A stretch of DNA of 64,000 nucleotides from Strongyloides papillosus (taxonomy: Eukaryota > Nematoda > Chromadorea > Rhabditida > Strongyloididae). Positions 43,637 through 55,082 of this stretch are shown in pieces (position 1 is the first letter of the stretch; each line of letters begins with the position of its first letter). The notes beneath the pieces are model-generated. The model did not search any database. It saw only the letters and a program-made list of their open reading frames with translations, and had not been told where the DNA came from. Location: assembly GCA_005656395.1 (NCBI GenBank), contig SRSI01000019.1:186001-250000 (forward strand). The letters run 5' to 3'. A program made the position numbers and the translations under genes.

Positions 43637-44660
43637 TTTGCTATTAAAATGAATTTTGTTGATTTTGAAAATTATGTTCAAAATCACTTCCATAGAACTT
43701 TTTTTCTCAGCACTTTTTTAATGATTCAAAAACGTATATATAGGTTTTCAGATACGCTGAATTCGAATATAACATTTTCAAGATTCGGATTTTTCATCTT
43801 CTACAATTTTTGGTCATAAAATTTGTTAAAAAATTAAATTTTTTAAAATTTATCTTTGTACATAAAAAATACTCAAAAAATGGTGAAGAATGATATATAT
43901 ATTGTTATAGTTTCATAAAGTAATTTTCGAGATACGTAATCAAGGTCGAAAACTTTCAGAAGTCATATAGATGTAAAGAATAGATTTATGAAGCTGATAT
44001 TTTGTACGTGGTAATATGTCACCAAAGCACAACGTTTAAACATAAAAAATTGAAAACTTAGATTTTTGCTTGTCCCGACCATTCAGGCCTTCATGAACAC
44101 TTTTTTCAAAATAGCAAGAAGTGCCAAAGAAGCAATTTTCAAGAAACAAAATCCATATATAATTAATAAAATACAAAAATAAGCTTCAGTATGTCAAATT
44201 AAAAGTAATTCTAATATATTTGTAAATTATTTTGTGAATATTTAATATGTAACTTTTTTTCTCAGCACTTTTTTAATAATTCAAAAACGTATATATAGGT
44301 TTTCAGACACGCTGAATTCGAATATAATATTTTCGAGATTCGGGTTTTTCATCTTCTATGATTTTATGTCACAAAATATACTTAGAAGTAAGATTTTTTA
44401 AAATTTATCCTGGTACTTAAAAAGTGCTCAAAAAATGGTGAAGAATGATATATATATTGTTATAGTTTTATAAAGTAGTTTTCGAGATACGCAATCATGG
44501 TTAAAAAGTTTCTGAAGCCATAAAAACGCGTAGAGTGGAGATATGAGGCTAATATTTTATATGTGGTAATATGTCACCTAGGGGTATCGTTTAAGCATAT
44601 AAAAATGGGGTCTTAGATTTTTGCTTGTCCCACCCTGTTTGAGTATCTCAGGAAACTTAT
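43637..44660 (-). repeat. Right outer arm of the foldback element
   Basis: Inverse of 38440-40371 without the mariner-type insertion. Both arms contain the same open frame (MNFVDFENYVQN...), which is only a by-product of the repeat. Confidence 0.8.
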
Positions 44661-45127
44661 TTTAAATAATAATATTATAAAATTCTTTCTACTATGAAAA
44701 AACTTCTAATGTTTTACAACTTTTAATAACCTTGACTTGTAAAAAAAATCTTGAAAAACAGTATAAGAAAAGTTGAATCACCGGACAAGTATGCCTTTGA
44801 ATAAAATCTAACTTATAGTAATTCAAATAGTTGAGAAATGTTATAAAGTGACTTTTTTATGCCATTAAATACTTTTTCCGAAAGCATCTATAATTTTATA
44901 TACACTTAAATTTCTATACTGTATTGTAAAATTTATTATTGTAAATAACTTTATTTTGAAGATTGCAATAATATGATAAAGAATATAAACTTATTTTAAT
45001 TATCGCTTTAATTTTTTACGAAATAATTGCGATCAAATAAATTAAAAATCGAGATAATTAAAATTCTATCGGATGAGACAAATTTATTTCATTATATGCA
45101 ATTTTGTCCCGACTTTTCTTGTGTGTG

Positions 45128-46151
45128 CTAAAAAAACTATTTTTTATGACGTGATTATATACATAATAGAGTATCACATAAGTTCCGTTGTTTTTTCTTA
45201 TGTCATTTTATGAACCAGAAATTTTGACTACAAACTAAAAAAAATTAAGTTATCATAAATTTATACAGCACTACTTCTTAACTTTATCATCTGCTTGATC
45301 ATAATTTGTCATAACATTTATTTTACATACTATTTTGCTACAAAATGGATATTATTCAAAGTTATTATTGATACTGAATTTTTAACGAGCTTTAGCTTTG
45401 ACATAACATAACTAGAGGTTTCGAAATTTATGTAGACATTTGGAGAAAGTTTAATAGGTATTTAAGAATTGCAAAGATTGTTTTCAAAGTTTCTTGACAA
45501 AGAAATGACTTTAAAAAATGAAGGGTGCATTTGTAGGACTTCTTTCTCTAAGGAGATTTTTTTAAGTTCTAACACTTACAAACTATTTTTATATAATTCT
45601 AATATAATATCCTTTTAAAATTAAACAGCGATATTTGAAAAATGGTAAAAAAATTGTTTTTATTATGAAAACACATAGTATTGAATACTAGAAAAATCTA
45701 GATGAGTTGAGCTGTGAAATCATTTTTAATTAACATACTCTCCAAGCGTGTATTTATCTAACTGATACTTATTTTGTCTCTACATTACCTTTTTTAACTG
45801 TAAAAGCTTCAGGAAAGATTATAAAGTAAACGGTGATTTTTCTAAAAATATTTCCAACAGGGTTAAGAAACTTTTCTCATCTAGAACCGATAATGTGTTT
45901 TCTAAATAGTGACAAGTTGCAAATAATAATGTATAATATATTACAAATCAAATAAATTTCTTATTTAAATTATAGTGTTTAAAATTTATGTAAAAAAACG
46001 ACAAAACTTATGCAATATTCTAATAATTTTATATTAAAAAGCGAAAAACACTTTAAAATGCTATATTAAAAATGGTGAATAAAAATTGCTTAGTAATTTT
46101 TCAATAAAATTTTTAAAATTGTATTCAAATAACATTTATCATTTATTTAGA
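45128..46151. other. Intergenic, AT-rich
   Basis: No gene. The first 100 bp resemble the flank that follows M copy 1 (an AAGTTCCRTTG motif). Confidence 0.5.
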
Positions 46152-46697
46152 TTATATTTTAGCAGTTGTTGTTGTGCTATCTTTGTTTTTCTCTTTTTTG
46201 ACTTTTGATACGTTCTTTCTTCTTTTAAATATCTTTTTTTCATCTTTTTCTAATTTTTCAACGTTTTTCTTGTTGTTTTTTGATTCAATATGTTTTTTTC
46301 CAAAATTAAAATTTCCAACTGTTAAGTTTTCTCCAGAAGTACCATTTGAGTATTTAGCATAAATGATTCTGGGAATACAGGAAGTTTTTTTTGATTTAGT
46401 TATTTTTTTGTCATCTTTTTCTTCTGTAGTACTTTTTTTGCACTTTTTAGCCAAAAAACTAATTCCTACTAGTGTTTCATTTTTAATTGTTGTTTGTTTT
46501 ATTTTCAGTACTTTTACAAATTCGAAAGTTTCATTTTTCATTTCATTATATTTTTTTGTAGCATTTTTAGCTATTACAGTTGGTAAAGACTTTTCTCCAG
46601 TATATTTCTTCCATTTTGTTTTGTCAGGAATATCATCTCCATAAATGGTCAATACACAAGCAGTAGATAAAATAATAAAAAAGACTAAATATTTCAT
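46152..46697 (-). CDS. Secreted cystatin-like protein with a Lys-rich tail
   Basis: 181 residues, single exon. Signal peptide 1-20 (MKYLVFFIILSTACVLTIYG). Residues about 28-115 follow a cystatin outline: an N-terminal helix with AKNATKKYNEMKNETFEFVK (compare the YN...N segment of cystatins), a central strand with QTTIKNETLVGISFLA where cystatins carry QxVxG, then two cysteines about 22 residues apart. The inhibitory loop is not canonical, so protease inhibition is uncertain. The last 45 residues are a Lys/Glu-rich tail ending in STTTTAKI, not part of the fold and unusual for cystatins. On the minus strand TATATAAAG lies about 40 bp and CGATAAG (GATA-type) about 20 bp upstream of the ATG. Confidence 0.6.
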   Translation of the reverse strand: MKYLVFFIILSTACVLTIYGDDIPDKTKWKKYTGEKSLPTVIAKNATKKYNEMKNETFEFVKVLKIKQTTIKNETLVGISFLAKKCKKSTTEEKDDKKITKSKKTSCIPRIIYAKYSNGTSGENLTVGNFNFGKKHIESKNNKKNVEKLEKDEKKIFKRRKNVSKVKKEKNKDSTTTTAKI

Positions 46698-47499
46698 TTT
46701 ATGTTTTGGTGAAAACGATAAGATTTTAAAGCTTTATATAGTATACTTTAGAAAATGCGTCAATTTTTTATCCACATAAAGATATTGTTGAAAAAGTAAT
46801 TAAATTCTTTTATTTATTTATATCACTTTTAAATTGCTAGTATAATATTAAAAATTCCAAACAACATAATTATAATAATCTTATGTATTTCGAACGAAAA
46901 AGTTTCAAAATATAAAAAGCAGTATTTATCTGTAAATAATTAATTTTATTAGTCCAAAATTTATTTAATTTTATAAAGTTAATCATTTTTAAAAAGACTT
47001 TTATGCAATTTTTAATTTTTCAATTTATATGAATTTATTATACTGTTTGTTAAAAAAAATTATTTTAATACAATATATCTATTTAAAACTTTTTATAACG
47101 AAATATTCTTTATTTAGTGTTACATCTATAATAAAACATCGATGAAAATTGATAATTATCAATTAAATTAATCTTCAATAACTTAAAGTTCTCTCTAATT
47201 TTAGATAGACCTTTTGTATTTTATATTATCGTCATATTCGAAACGAATTATGATTCAAATACAATAAGAAAGATAATTAGCTATTCAAAATAAATCGGAA
47301 TCATGATATTTCATTGTTTGCTTTATTTTAACAATAATACTGAGAAATGTATTTACTAGAAGAATACCTGAAATAAAAATTTGCTAAGAGAAAAACAATA
47401 AAAATCATTATTTGTTTCTATATAACTGAATATTAGAGATTAAAATTTAATTTTATCAATAAAAAAATATTTCGGATAACAATTTTATGATAACTTCAG
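46698..47499. other. Intergenic, AT-rich
   Basis: Promoter region of the cystatin-like gene, then featureless AT-rich DNA. Confidence 0.5.
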
Positions 47500-48345
47500 A
47501 ACAATGTATATATTCTAGATTTTTCCCATTTACTTGACTTTATATCCCTTATACCTCTACGTTTAATAAACTGATTCATTAAATCTAACAGACTATGAGA
47601 AATAGTGCGTTACTACTATTTAATCTTACTAATTTTAATAATATTATATTTATTTAAGAGTCTCATTTGTTTTTTTTATAATATATTGTAATGTACGTTA
47701 TTAAAAGTCAATTTCTTAAAAATTTCATAACAATTTAATAGAAATAATTGCTTTAAACGTTCTATTAACAAAAATAATTTTAAAAATTTCATAACAAATA
47801 ATGACAAAAAAAATTAATTAACTTTACAAAGTAATATTAAATAAAAACATTATTTTAGTATATGTTTTAATTTTAAATTGAAGTATGTAGAAGTTATTTT
47901 TTGCTATAATTAGAAATTCACATTATTTTATAACTTTTCATATGTCTGCTCTTTTAAGCTGATTTTTAAAAACAGTATAAAAAAATTGGGACTCTTAGAT
48001 GAGTGTAATTTTGTAAAAAAATATAATTTATACTCGTTCCAACTATTGAAACATATAAGAATATGTACTGTGATATGTTAATAATCCTTTCTACAAGTTT
48101 TTGTAATTTTACATAAAACCGGATTCTAATCTTGTATTTTAAAATGTATCCTAGAAAACATTTTAAGTTCTAAAAACAAAAAAACATAATAGAAAAATTT
48201 AAACTCATTCTATTAACTCTTTACTTGTTGCTTTTATTTTTATGTATAAAATAATTGTGATAAAATTAGTCGCAAATAAAAAAAATTAATATTATTAAAC
48301 AGCCAAATTTACAACATTTTACACAAGTGAGTTTTTTTTGTATAA
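47500..48345. mobile_element. Diverged M-family copy (reverse orientation)
   Basis: Matches the M body in blocks: a GTACGTTATTAAAAGTCAATT stretch, an ACTTTTCATA/AACAGTATAA stretch, and a GATAAAATTAGTCGCAAAT end segment. Terminal repeats are eroded, so borders are approximate. Confidence 0.55.
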
Positions 48346-48476
48346 ATATTTAATTATATTTGTTGTTCTTTGATTATTCAAAAATTAAATAAATATTATT
48401 TAATTATTTTGAATGATAACTTTTAGTATTAAAAAAATATTTTTTAATCAACATATCAAAGTAAAATATTCATAAA

Positions 48477-48938
48477 ATGAAATTTTCTACAACATTAATA
48501 ATATTTATAATTATTTCAATATCTAATATTTTTACTTCTTATACTCCTCACGTAGTTTCTGATGATGATTTGCTACTCACTCTAGATGTAACACCTAAAT
48601 GTTTTAGTGAAGCTAAAAAGGAAACTGTCACCATTGAATTAAAAAACAAATGTTATATTGTTTACTCAATTAAAAATGCAAAATGTGGTTTGTCATATAA
48701 TATTAAAAAAAAACCTTTTTCAAAAGATATACTCTTAGAAGGTAAATAAATAAAGAAAAAATTATATATTTATTTTATAGATATTTCGGTTAAATTTACT
48801 TATAATACTAATCCGAAAAAGATATATTTTCAACATATTGTAAATGATTGTACAAATGATTTTACTGGTTCAGGATTATACAAACAGGAAAATGGAAGCA
48901 ATTACAATTGTAGACTTAAGGATATTCAACAAATATAA
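48477..48938 (+). CDS. Small secreted cysteine-containing protein, copy A (two exons)
   Basis: Exons 48477-48741 and 48781-48938, with a 39 bp intron (GTAAAT...TATAG, phase 1), give 140 residues. Signal peptide MKFSTTLIIFIIISISNIF. The mature part begins with an SDDDLLLTL motif and has about five cysteines (PKC, NKC, AKC, NDC, YNC) and alternating hydrophobic residues suggesting a small beta-rich fold. The order of a PKC strand, a LLEG turn and a FQHIVNDC strand is loosely reminiscent of nematode transthyretin-like secreted proteins, but the family signature is not clear. It is 70-75% like copy B at 51360, including the intron position. Confidence 0.75.
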
Positions 48939-49165
48939 ATGAAAATCATCGTATTACAGAGAAAAAAGTTTCAGAAAATGAATTTTTTACTAAAGAAATA
49001 ATAAGAAAAAAAACTATACATTCTCCGAGCTTTAATAATTTTTTCATAATTTTAATTTTTTTTTTAAAAATTTATAAATTATTTTTAATTACTAACTATC
49101 TGAAAATTTATTTGTAATTTAATACAAATAATACACTATTTTATGTGAAAAATTACTCTTTACTC

Positions 49166-49924
49166 GTTGACTAGCGTGCATATTTTCAGGCAACTTACAA
49201 TTCGCAATTTACGAGTTTTTTTTATATTCGTATATCAATACATTATTTAAACAAAGAAACCATTTTTGAATTTATATTAAGTGGAAATGTGCCCAAATGT
49301 TATTATTAAGAAATGTTAAAATAGAAAAATACACGCCTTAAATCTGGGTAAGATAAAGGAAGAATAACATCACACAATGATTAGATTATTGATTTTGTTT
49401 ACTGCAATATGTTGTTATAAATTGATTAACTATTGTATTATAATGTCTTGTTATCTAATGAAAAAAATATATAAAATTACAAATACTACTATAAAACTAT
49501 GAAACATAACTAAGTTTTTGTAGCCGTTTTTTGTATTTCTCTATGTATTTATTTATAAAACTAGTATAATTTAAAATAAATTTATAGTTCCATATAAATC
49601 TAAACTTTGAGAAAGTGCTTTTGGAAAACGATGAAGATGGGAATGAAACTGAAAATGTTAAAAACATTAATAAAAATTTTTTCCATTAACAATGATCAGA
49701 AAGAATGGAAAACTATACTTTATTTGCAGAAAATTAGAAATAACAAAACGTGACTATCTGGAAATGTACACGGTAGTCAACACATTAATAAACAAAATTT
49801 GGGTTCATTTTAACTTAGTATAAACACTAAAATAGTTTTTTTTCAAAGTGTGTGTTTTTTAGAAAAATCTAAAAACCGACGCACTGCGAATCGTAATTTG
49901 TTCGAAAATACGCGCGCAGTCAAC
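49166..49924. mobile_element. Short inverted-repeat element (759 bp)
   Basis: The ends are imperfect inverted repeats of about 55 bp: left GTTGACTAGCGTGCATATTT, right inverse GTTGACTGCGCGCGTATTTT, continuing through an ACAATTCGCA/ACGATTCGCA block. A third partial end, GTAGTCAAC, lies at about 49,773. No ORF and no clear target duplication. Confidence 0.55.
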
Positions 49925-50289
49925 GTGCTAAACAAATAAATAAGTTTTATATCTAAATGAATTATAATTTTGGAGAATATTATTATTCTGCTGCGCAGGT
50001 GTTGTCACACCTAACACATATATGAACAAATAAGTAAAAATTTGGAAAATAATTTGTTTTTTAATTTTTAATAATAATATTCTGTATTATTTGCATTGTA
50101 AAAATAATATTTACATAACACAAATTGTAGTAATATGGAACTTATGATATTTGACTGATTGTAACTTTTTTCAAATTTTTTTATACTTAATGATGTTATA
50201 ACAACTCTGTAAGCCTATCTATATTTTATCAAAATAGTAATAAATATATTATAAGTTATCAATTTAAATTTTTTTATTGAAAACTAAAA

Positions 50290-51230
50290 ATTTTAACAGA
50301 AATCGTAGTTTTCATTTAAAAATAATATAACATACATAAAAGAATGAAACAAATTTTAACAATTTTTCAAAAAATACAATAAAATGTCTTACTTATTAAA
50401 AAAGTTTAATTTCATTCGAATTTTTAAAATATTAAGCAACAACAAAAATATTTTTAAACGACACAAATTACTATAATCCCACATAAATTTTGGCTTTTCT
50501 TTACAAAAATAAATATAGTAGATATTTTATTGTAGTTTAATTGATATTTAATCTTGATATCATTTTATGATATTACATTTATCTAGAGTCTAACTTTTTT
50601 TTATAACAAATTACAAAATACGTTATTAGAAGTTGATTTCGTGTAAAATTATTAAGATTTAGTAAAAGTCATTCTTTTTAACAATCTACTAGCAACAATA
50701 AGTTTATAAATTTGAAAACTTTATAATATTAATTGCGGAAAGTAATAATTATTAAATCATGAAAAGTATTAATAATTAAAAATATTATTTTAATTATATT
50801 TTCTTCTATTTTAATTTAAAATATTCAAATATAATTTTTTACTATAAGCGAATGCATATTAATTTATAATTTTCCATAACTTGTATTTAATATAAAAATA
50901 AAATTTATAATAATTTAAGTTATTGAAATATATTAAAAAGTATATTACAATAAGTTAGTAAATTTTTTTTAACAGCATTATAATTTTACATCAAACTTAA
51001 ATATAATCTTGTATTTTGGAAAGTATTGTATAAAACAATTTATCTTTTCAATTAAAAATAATATAATTGAAAAATGGCGACTTATTTTAATAATTTTTTA
51101 ATTATGGTTTTAATTTTTGTATGCTTATTGATTTTGGTGAAATTGATCGCAAATCAAAAAAACTTTAGTATTATTAGGTGAGGCAAATAAACTGCATTTT
51201 TCACAAATCATGTTTTTTTTGTATGTTTAT
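50290..51230. mobile_element. Diverged M-family copy (reverse orientation)
   Basis: Body blocks match copy 1 and the 47.5 kb copy (AACGACACAAATTACTATAA, GTTATTAGAAGTTGATTTCG, GTGAAATTGATCGCAAAT). It lies in front of copy B exactly as the 47.5 kb copy lies in front of copy A, so it belongs to the same segmental duplication. Confidence 0.55.
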
Positions 51231-51359
51231 TTATTAAATTTGTTGTTCTTTGATTCTTCAAAAGTTAAATAAATATTTTTAAATTATTATGCATTATATT
51301 TTTAAGTAATAAAAAAAAATTTTATTTTATTCAAAATATCAAAATAAATTATTCATAAA

Positions 51360-51813
51360 ATGAAATTTTTTACAACACTTTCGACGTTTATATACATTTT
51401 ACTATTTAATATTTTTACTTCTTATGTTATTCATGAAAATTCTGATGATGATTTGTTTCTAACTCTTTATGGAACACCTAAATGTCGTGATAAAAAAAAA
51501 GAGGAACTTGTAACTATTGAATTAAGAAACAATTATAATACTGTTTTAAGAAAGAGAAATGTAAAATGTGGCACTCCATTTAATATATTTATGGAACGTT
51601 TTTCAAAAACTACACTCTTAGAAGGTAAATTAATATAGAAAAAATTATTTGTTTATTTGTTTAATAGATATTTCGGTAAGATTTATTTATAATAATGATC
51701 CGAAGAAATTTGTTTTTAAACATATTGTGAGTGATTGTACACATGATTTTGATGGGGAAGGATATGACAAAGTAGATAATGATATTTCATGTACACTTGA
51801 AAATATTGAATAA
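51360..51813 (+). CDS. Small secreted cysteine-containing protein, copy B (two exons)
   Basis: Exons 51360-51624 and 51668-51813, with a 43 bp intron (phase 1), encode 136 residues. Exon 1 has exactly the same length as in copy A. The signal peptide, SDDDLFLTL start, PKC, VKCG, LLEG and FKHIVSDC blocks are conserved; one cysteine of copy A (NKC) is replaced by NNY, and the segment before the last cysteine is shortened. Upstream sequence back to the M-family copy and downstream sequence for over 200 bp also match copy A, so this is a duplicated segment of roughly 1.5-1.8 kb. Function unknown; secreted, possibly at the host interface. Confidence 0.75.
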
Positions 51814-53941
51814 TTATTTATATAAAAATTATCATATCAGAGATAAAAAGTTTCAGAAAATGGGTTATTTATTAACGAAATAATAAATAAGTAAAACTAT
51901 AAATTTTCTAAATTTTAATAATTTTTTTTATAATTCTAACTTTTTATAAAAATTTTATAAATAAATTATTTCTATTATTTTTATTTATTAAATATTTGAA
52001 AATTTATTTACGGTTAAATGCAAATAATAAACTATTTTACATAATTAACTCTTATAGACGATGTTTTACTTATTTCAAACAGAAATAATATCTAAATTTT
52101 AAAAGTTATGTCGGGAATTATGAACACGAAAACATAGTCTTTTAAAGTGTGGAAAAAAAGCAAAATCAAAATATATTCTGCTTACAAGATTTACAAAATG
52201 TAATTTGTTATTTACTTACATTTACTAAATGGTATAAAATTTTATAAATAGATATAATTTTTAGTAATTATTGAGTAAAAATAACAGAATTCTGTGGAAA
52301 AAGTCCCATTTATAATATTTTGAGGTTCATCGAAAGTGGTTTTTTATCTTGAATTTTTAATTTGTGATAGACATGTCTCGTTTCATTAACTGAAATTAAT
52401 AGTAATTCAAAAACACTTCTAAGATACTTTATTTTTCTGCATTTTTAAGAGCATTTTTATAAAAATAAACAACTTTGACTATAAATGAACTTAAAAAAAT
52501 CTTTTTTGAAAACTTTTCTTTTAAAATTTTGACTTCGATATCAAAAAAATATACAAAGACGTCAAGATTTTAATAAATAATTTTTACTAGCAAAATTTCT
52601 GTAAAAAACTTTTCAATAAAGTAATATAAAAAAATGTTTTTATAAAATTATATAGTCTTATGATATAAGTAAAAGAAAAGCTTTTTAACTGTTAATCACA
52701 AATATCATGAGAAGAAGTAATCTTTGCAGTTACGTATATTAACAATAAATTTAAAAATATGATTTCATTTTTTCTCAATTTGCAAAATAACGATGTCATA
52801 ATTTTCATTTGACATTACATTTTGTAATAAGCTACTTTATTTTATGCAAGATACAAGGTGACTAAAGGAATTTCTATTGTTATTATTGTTTTATATTGTT
52901 TTTTTGTAGCTAAAAGTAAATTCTTTTTTATCGTGTACTAACAAAATATGGTAATGAGGTGGCTTTTTTAGCACTCTGTTAATTGTGCTTGTAATTAGAA
53001 TAAAAGTTAACCTTAATTTGTGCGTTTATACTTCTAAAGTTATCTTTTAACTGAAACGAGAATCAACAAACTTAAACATTTTTAAAAGTAATTAGAAAAA
53101 TAAATAACGTTTAATTCTTTAAATTTGTTTTAAAGCAATATATAATACCAAATTTTGAAATAAGTTTAAAAAAGAATGTTAAACTATCAGATAAGTGCAA
53201 GATCATAAAAAAATTAACTTCTTAAAAAGTTACATTATTTTGAATTATTGACAAATCTTAAAATTTTAAGAAAAAAAAAGATCATACATATGTTAATGAA
53301 AAGAGTTTAAGCGTTTAGACTATTATAAAATCTTTAAAAAAATGTTTGCATTGATAAAAAGTTATACTCTTTCAAATTGTTGCGATAACAAAGTTGATAT
53401 TCTTTATATTATAAAGACTGAATATGGTCTTTATATTACTTTTCTTATATTTTTTTTTAAAGTTTGGTATCTTTGAGTTTTAGATTTCGAACGTATCTAT
53501 TAGATTCCATATAGCTTTTTATTTTAAAATATTTAAACTTAATGCCTGAAAGTGATTTAACTATATAAAATTGTATTTTAATTGTAAAAAAAATAGCCTT
53601 ATGTGGACTGCTTGAAACTTTGAGAGAATATGTTGATGTTTTCCTTGAGTAAACATATCACCAAAAAGGGATTAAAAAATGACTATAAATAAGAAATTTT
53701 TGATGATTTCCATCATTTATCTGTATTACCATATCATAATTGATTGCCTTAACCCAAAATTACTAAAAAATTATATTTTAGGGGTTTTTTCATAGAGGAT
53801 AAGGAATATTATTAAAAATATACATTGTGAAAAATTACGTTAATTATTATTAATTGTGGTAAAGACCAAATAAAAATTTTACTCTTGGTATAAAATTAAA
53901 GAAAAGAGATTTGTCATTAATTTTTTATCTAGAAGAAAATT
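51814..53941. other. Intergenic with diverged dispersed repeat
   Basis: The first 230 bp are the duplicated 3' flank of copy B. 52,290-52,640 resembles 28,380-28,700 in the same orientation. The rest is AT-rich DNA without recognised genes. Confidence 0.5.
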
Positions 53942-53945
53942 TTAA

Positions 53946-54299
53946 CCCTTTCACGCCCGGAGATTTTTCTCTTTGTATTACGCACTCATCTGTGTGTAAA
54001 ATAGAAAGAGTACTTTCACATAGAATAAGAGTTGACAACAGATTGGTAATATATTTCTTTAATGAAAATTGATATTTATGAAATAAAAATAAACAAAAAA
54101 ATAATTTTTAATGTATTTATATCTATTTTTATTTATTATTTTTAATTTATTTATTTCTTCCCCCTCCTTTTTTTAATATACGTATTTTATATCACTGGAT
54201 ATAACTTTATTCCAAAATTTCCTCCTTTAGTACAAATTACCGCTATGCATTAACATTTTTGTTTATGACGCATATATGCGTCATCCGGGCGTGAAAGGG
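53946..54299. mobile_element. piggyBac-type MITE (354 bp) with TTAA duplication
   Basis: Perfect 15 bp inverted ends CCCTTTCACGCCCGG (53946-53960) and inverse (54285-54299), each bordered by TTAA (53942-53945, 54300-54303). TTAA targets with CCCTTT- or CCCT-type ends are typical of piggyBac. A perfect 20 bp palindrome, ATGACGCATATATGCGTCAT, occupies 54265-54284 beside the right end. No coding capacity. Confidence 0.9.
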
Positions 54300-54624
54300 T
54301 TAAAAATCGGCTTGTGATTTCTTTTTCTTAGTATTAAGTTGCTTATTATTCTGCTTTAATAAACTTTATGCTACATTTATATGCGTTTGTTCCTTACTTT
54401 TCAAATTTATCCAAGAGTACTTTAAAATTATTGCTTTATATTACCATTAAAAAACTTCTTGATATTTATTAGTTAAAAATAAAAATGTTTTAAAAAATCT
54501 ATTAAAAAAATGTTTGTAGAGCAATGATTATATGAAAATATACTAAATGAGAAAATTGTGAATTTTTGTATTTATTATTATCTAATAAATAAAATAATTT
54601 ATTATCAAAAACTTTTTTTTTCTC

Positions 54625-55082
54625 CTAATATCTTGTTTTCGGTCCAAGATAATTTACTTTCGTTTTAAGTTGGCTGTCTTCATAACAATCATACCCATAA
54701 AAACCGTCCGAATAATTAGTCTGCTTACAATTATTAGAAGCAATATCTAGCTCTACGGTCTTTTCAGGACATGTGTGTTTAATTCGAACAAAAAGAACTT
54801 TATAATAAACTAGTTATTTTCCCCATACATATACTTACTTTTATGTGAATAACAATATACGTTGTAAGCTGTAATTCTATGTATTACATGATGACACATT
54901 TCTTTCTTTCTTTCAAAATATACACCCGATTGTTGATAATTTATTATTTCGATTTCAACTTGATCTGTTCCACAACTACAGTGAGTGAATACATCAACAA
55001 CATATTTGCAAATAGAATACGATCTAATATACTTAGATATTAAAATAATTATAAACAATGTTAATTTTATAGAAACTTTCAT
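54625..55082 (-). CDS. Small secreted cysteine-rich protein, third family-like gene (two exons)
   Basis: Exon 1 is 54839-55082 and exon 2 54625-54797, with a 41 bp intron (GTAAGT...AAAG, phase 1), giving 138 residues. An alternative acceptor 12 bp nearer (TAG) keeps frame but would make a 29 bp intron, shorter than any other here. Signal peptide MKVSIKLTLFIIILISKYI. The mature protein has about nine cysteines, including HCSC, MCHH, YCYS, HTCP and YDCYED. Gene structure, length, intron phase and the spacing of the last cysteines resemble copies A and B, but sequence identity is low, so it is either a diverged relative or a convergent small secreted protein. Confidence 0.65.

Larger units (their letters stand above)
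38440..44660. mobile_element. 6.2 kb foldback-like element with long tandem-unit inverted arms
   Basis: Starts ATAAGTTTCCTGAGA and ends with its inverse, flanked by TTTAAA on both sides (38434-38439 and 44661-44666), a candidate 6 bp target duplication. The outer arms (38440-40371 without a later insertion, and 43637-44660) are about 1.03 kb and nearly identical in inverted orientation. Each contains two tandem units of roughly 550 bp, recognisable by GGGACAAGCAAAAATCTAAG at one end and a GTGCTGAGAAAAAAA block at the other. More diverged inverted homology continues inward to about 41,170 and 42,590. No transposase is encoded. Long inverted arms made of tandem subrepeats are the hallmark of foldback elements. 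Confidence 0.72.
37945..45127. mobile_element. M-family MITE, copy 3 (reverse orientation), split by a foldback element
   Basis: 37,945-38,439 matches the right half of copy 1 and 44,661-45,127 the left half, both reverse-complemented; the right end still reads GTCCCGACTTTTCTTGTGTG. The two halves join at the copy 1 position where an ATTTAAAT sequence lies, which is the empty site for the foldback insertion. The leftmost 20-30 bp are eroded. Confidence 0.7.

Noticed and set aside
40170..43819. Similar open frames starting MNFVDFENYVQN in both foldback arms
   Set aside because: They are the same repeat unit read in both inverted arms, end in AT-rich sequence, and have no domain features.
38440..44660. 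Assembly artefact (collapsed palindrome)
   Set aside because: Arms differ by substitutions and one carries a clean TA-flanked insertion, which an artefactual mirror copy would not show; long-read confirmation would still help.
48477..55082. Firm assignment of the three small secreted proteins to the transthyretin-like family
   Set aside because: The resemblance rests on strand order and a few cysteines; diagnostic residues could not be confirmed by eye.
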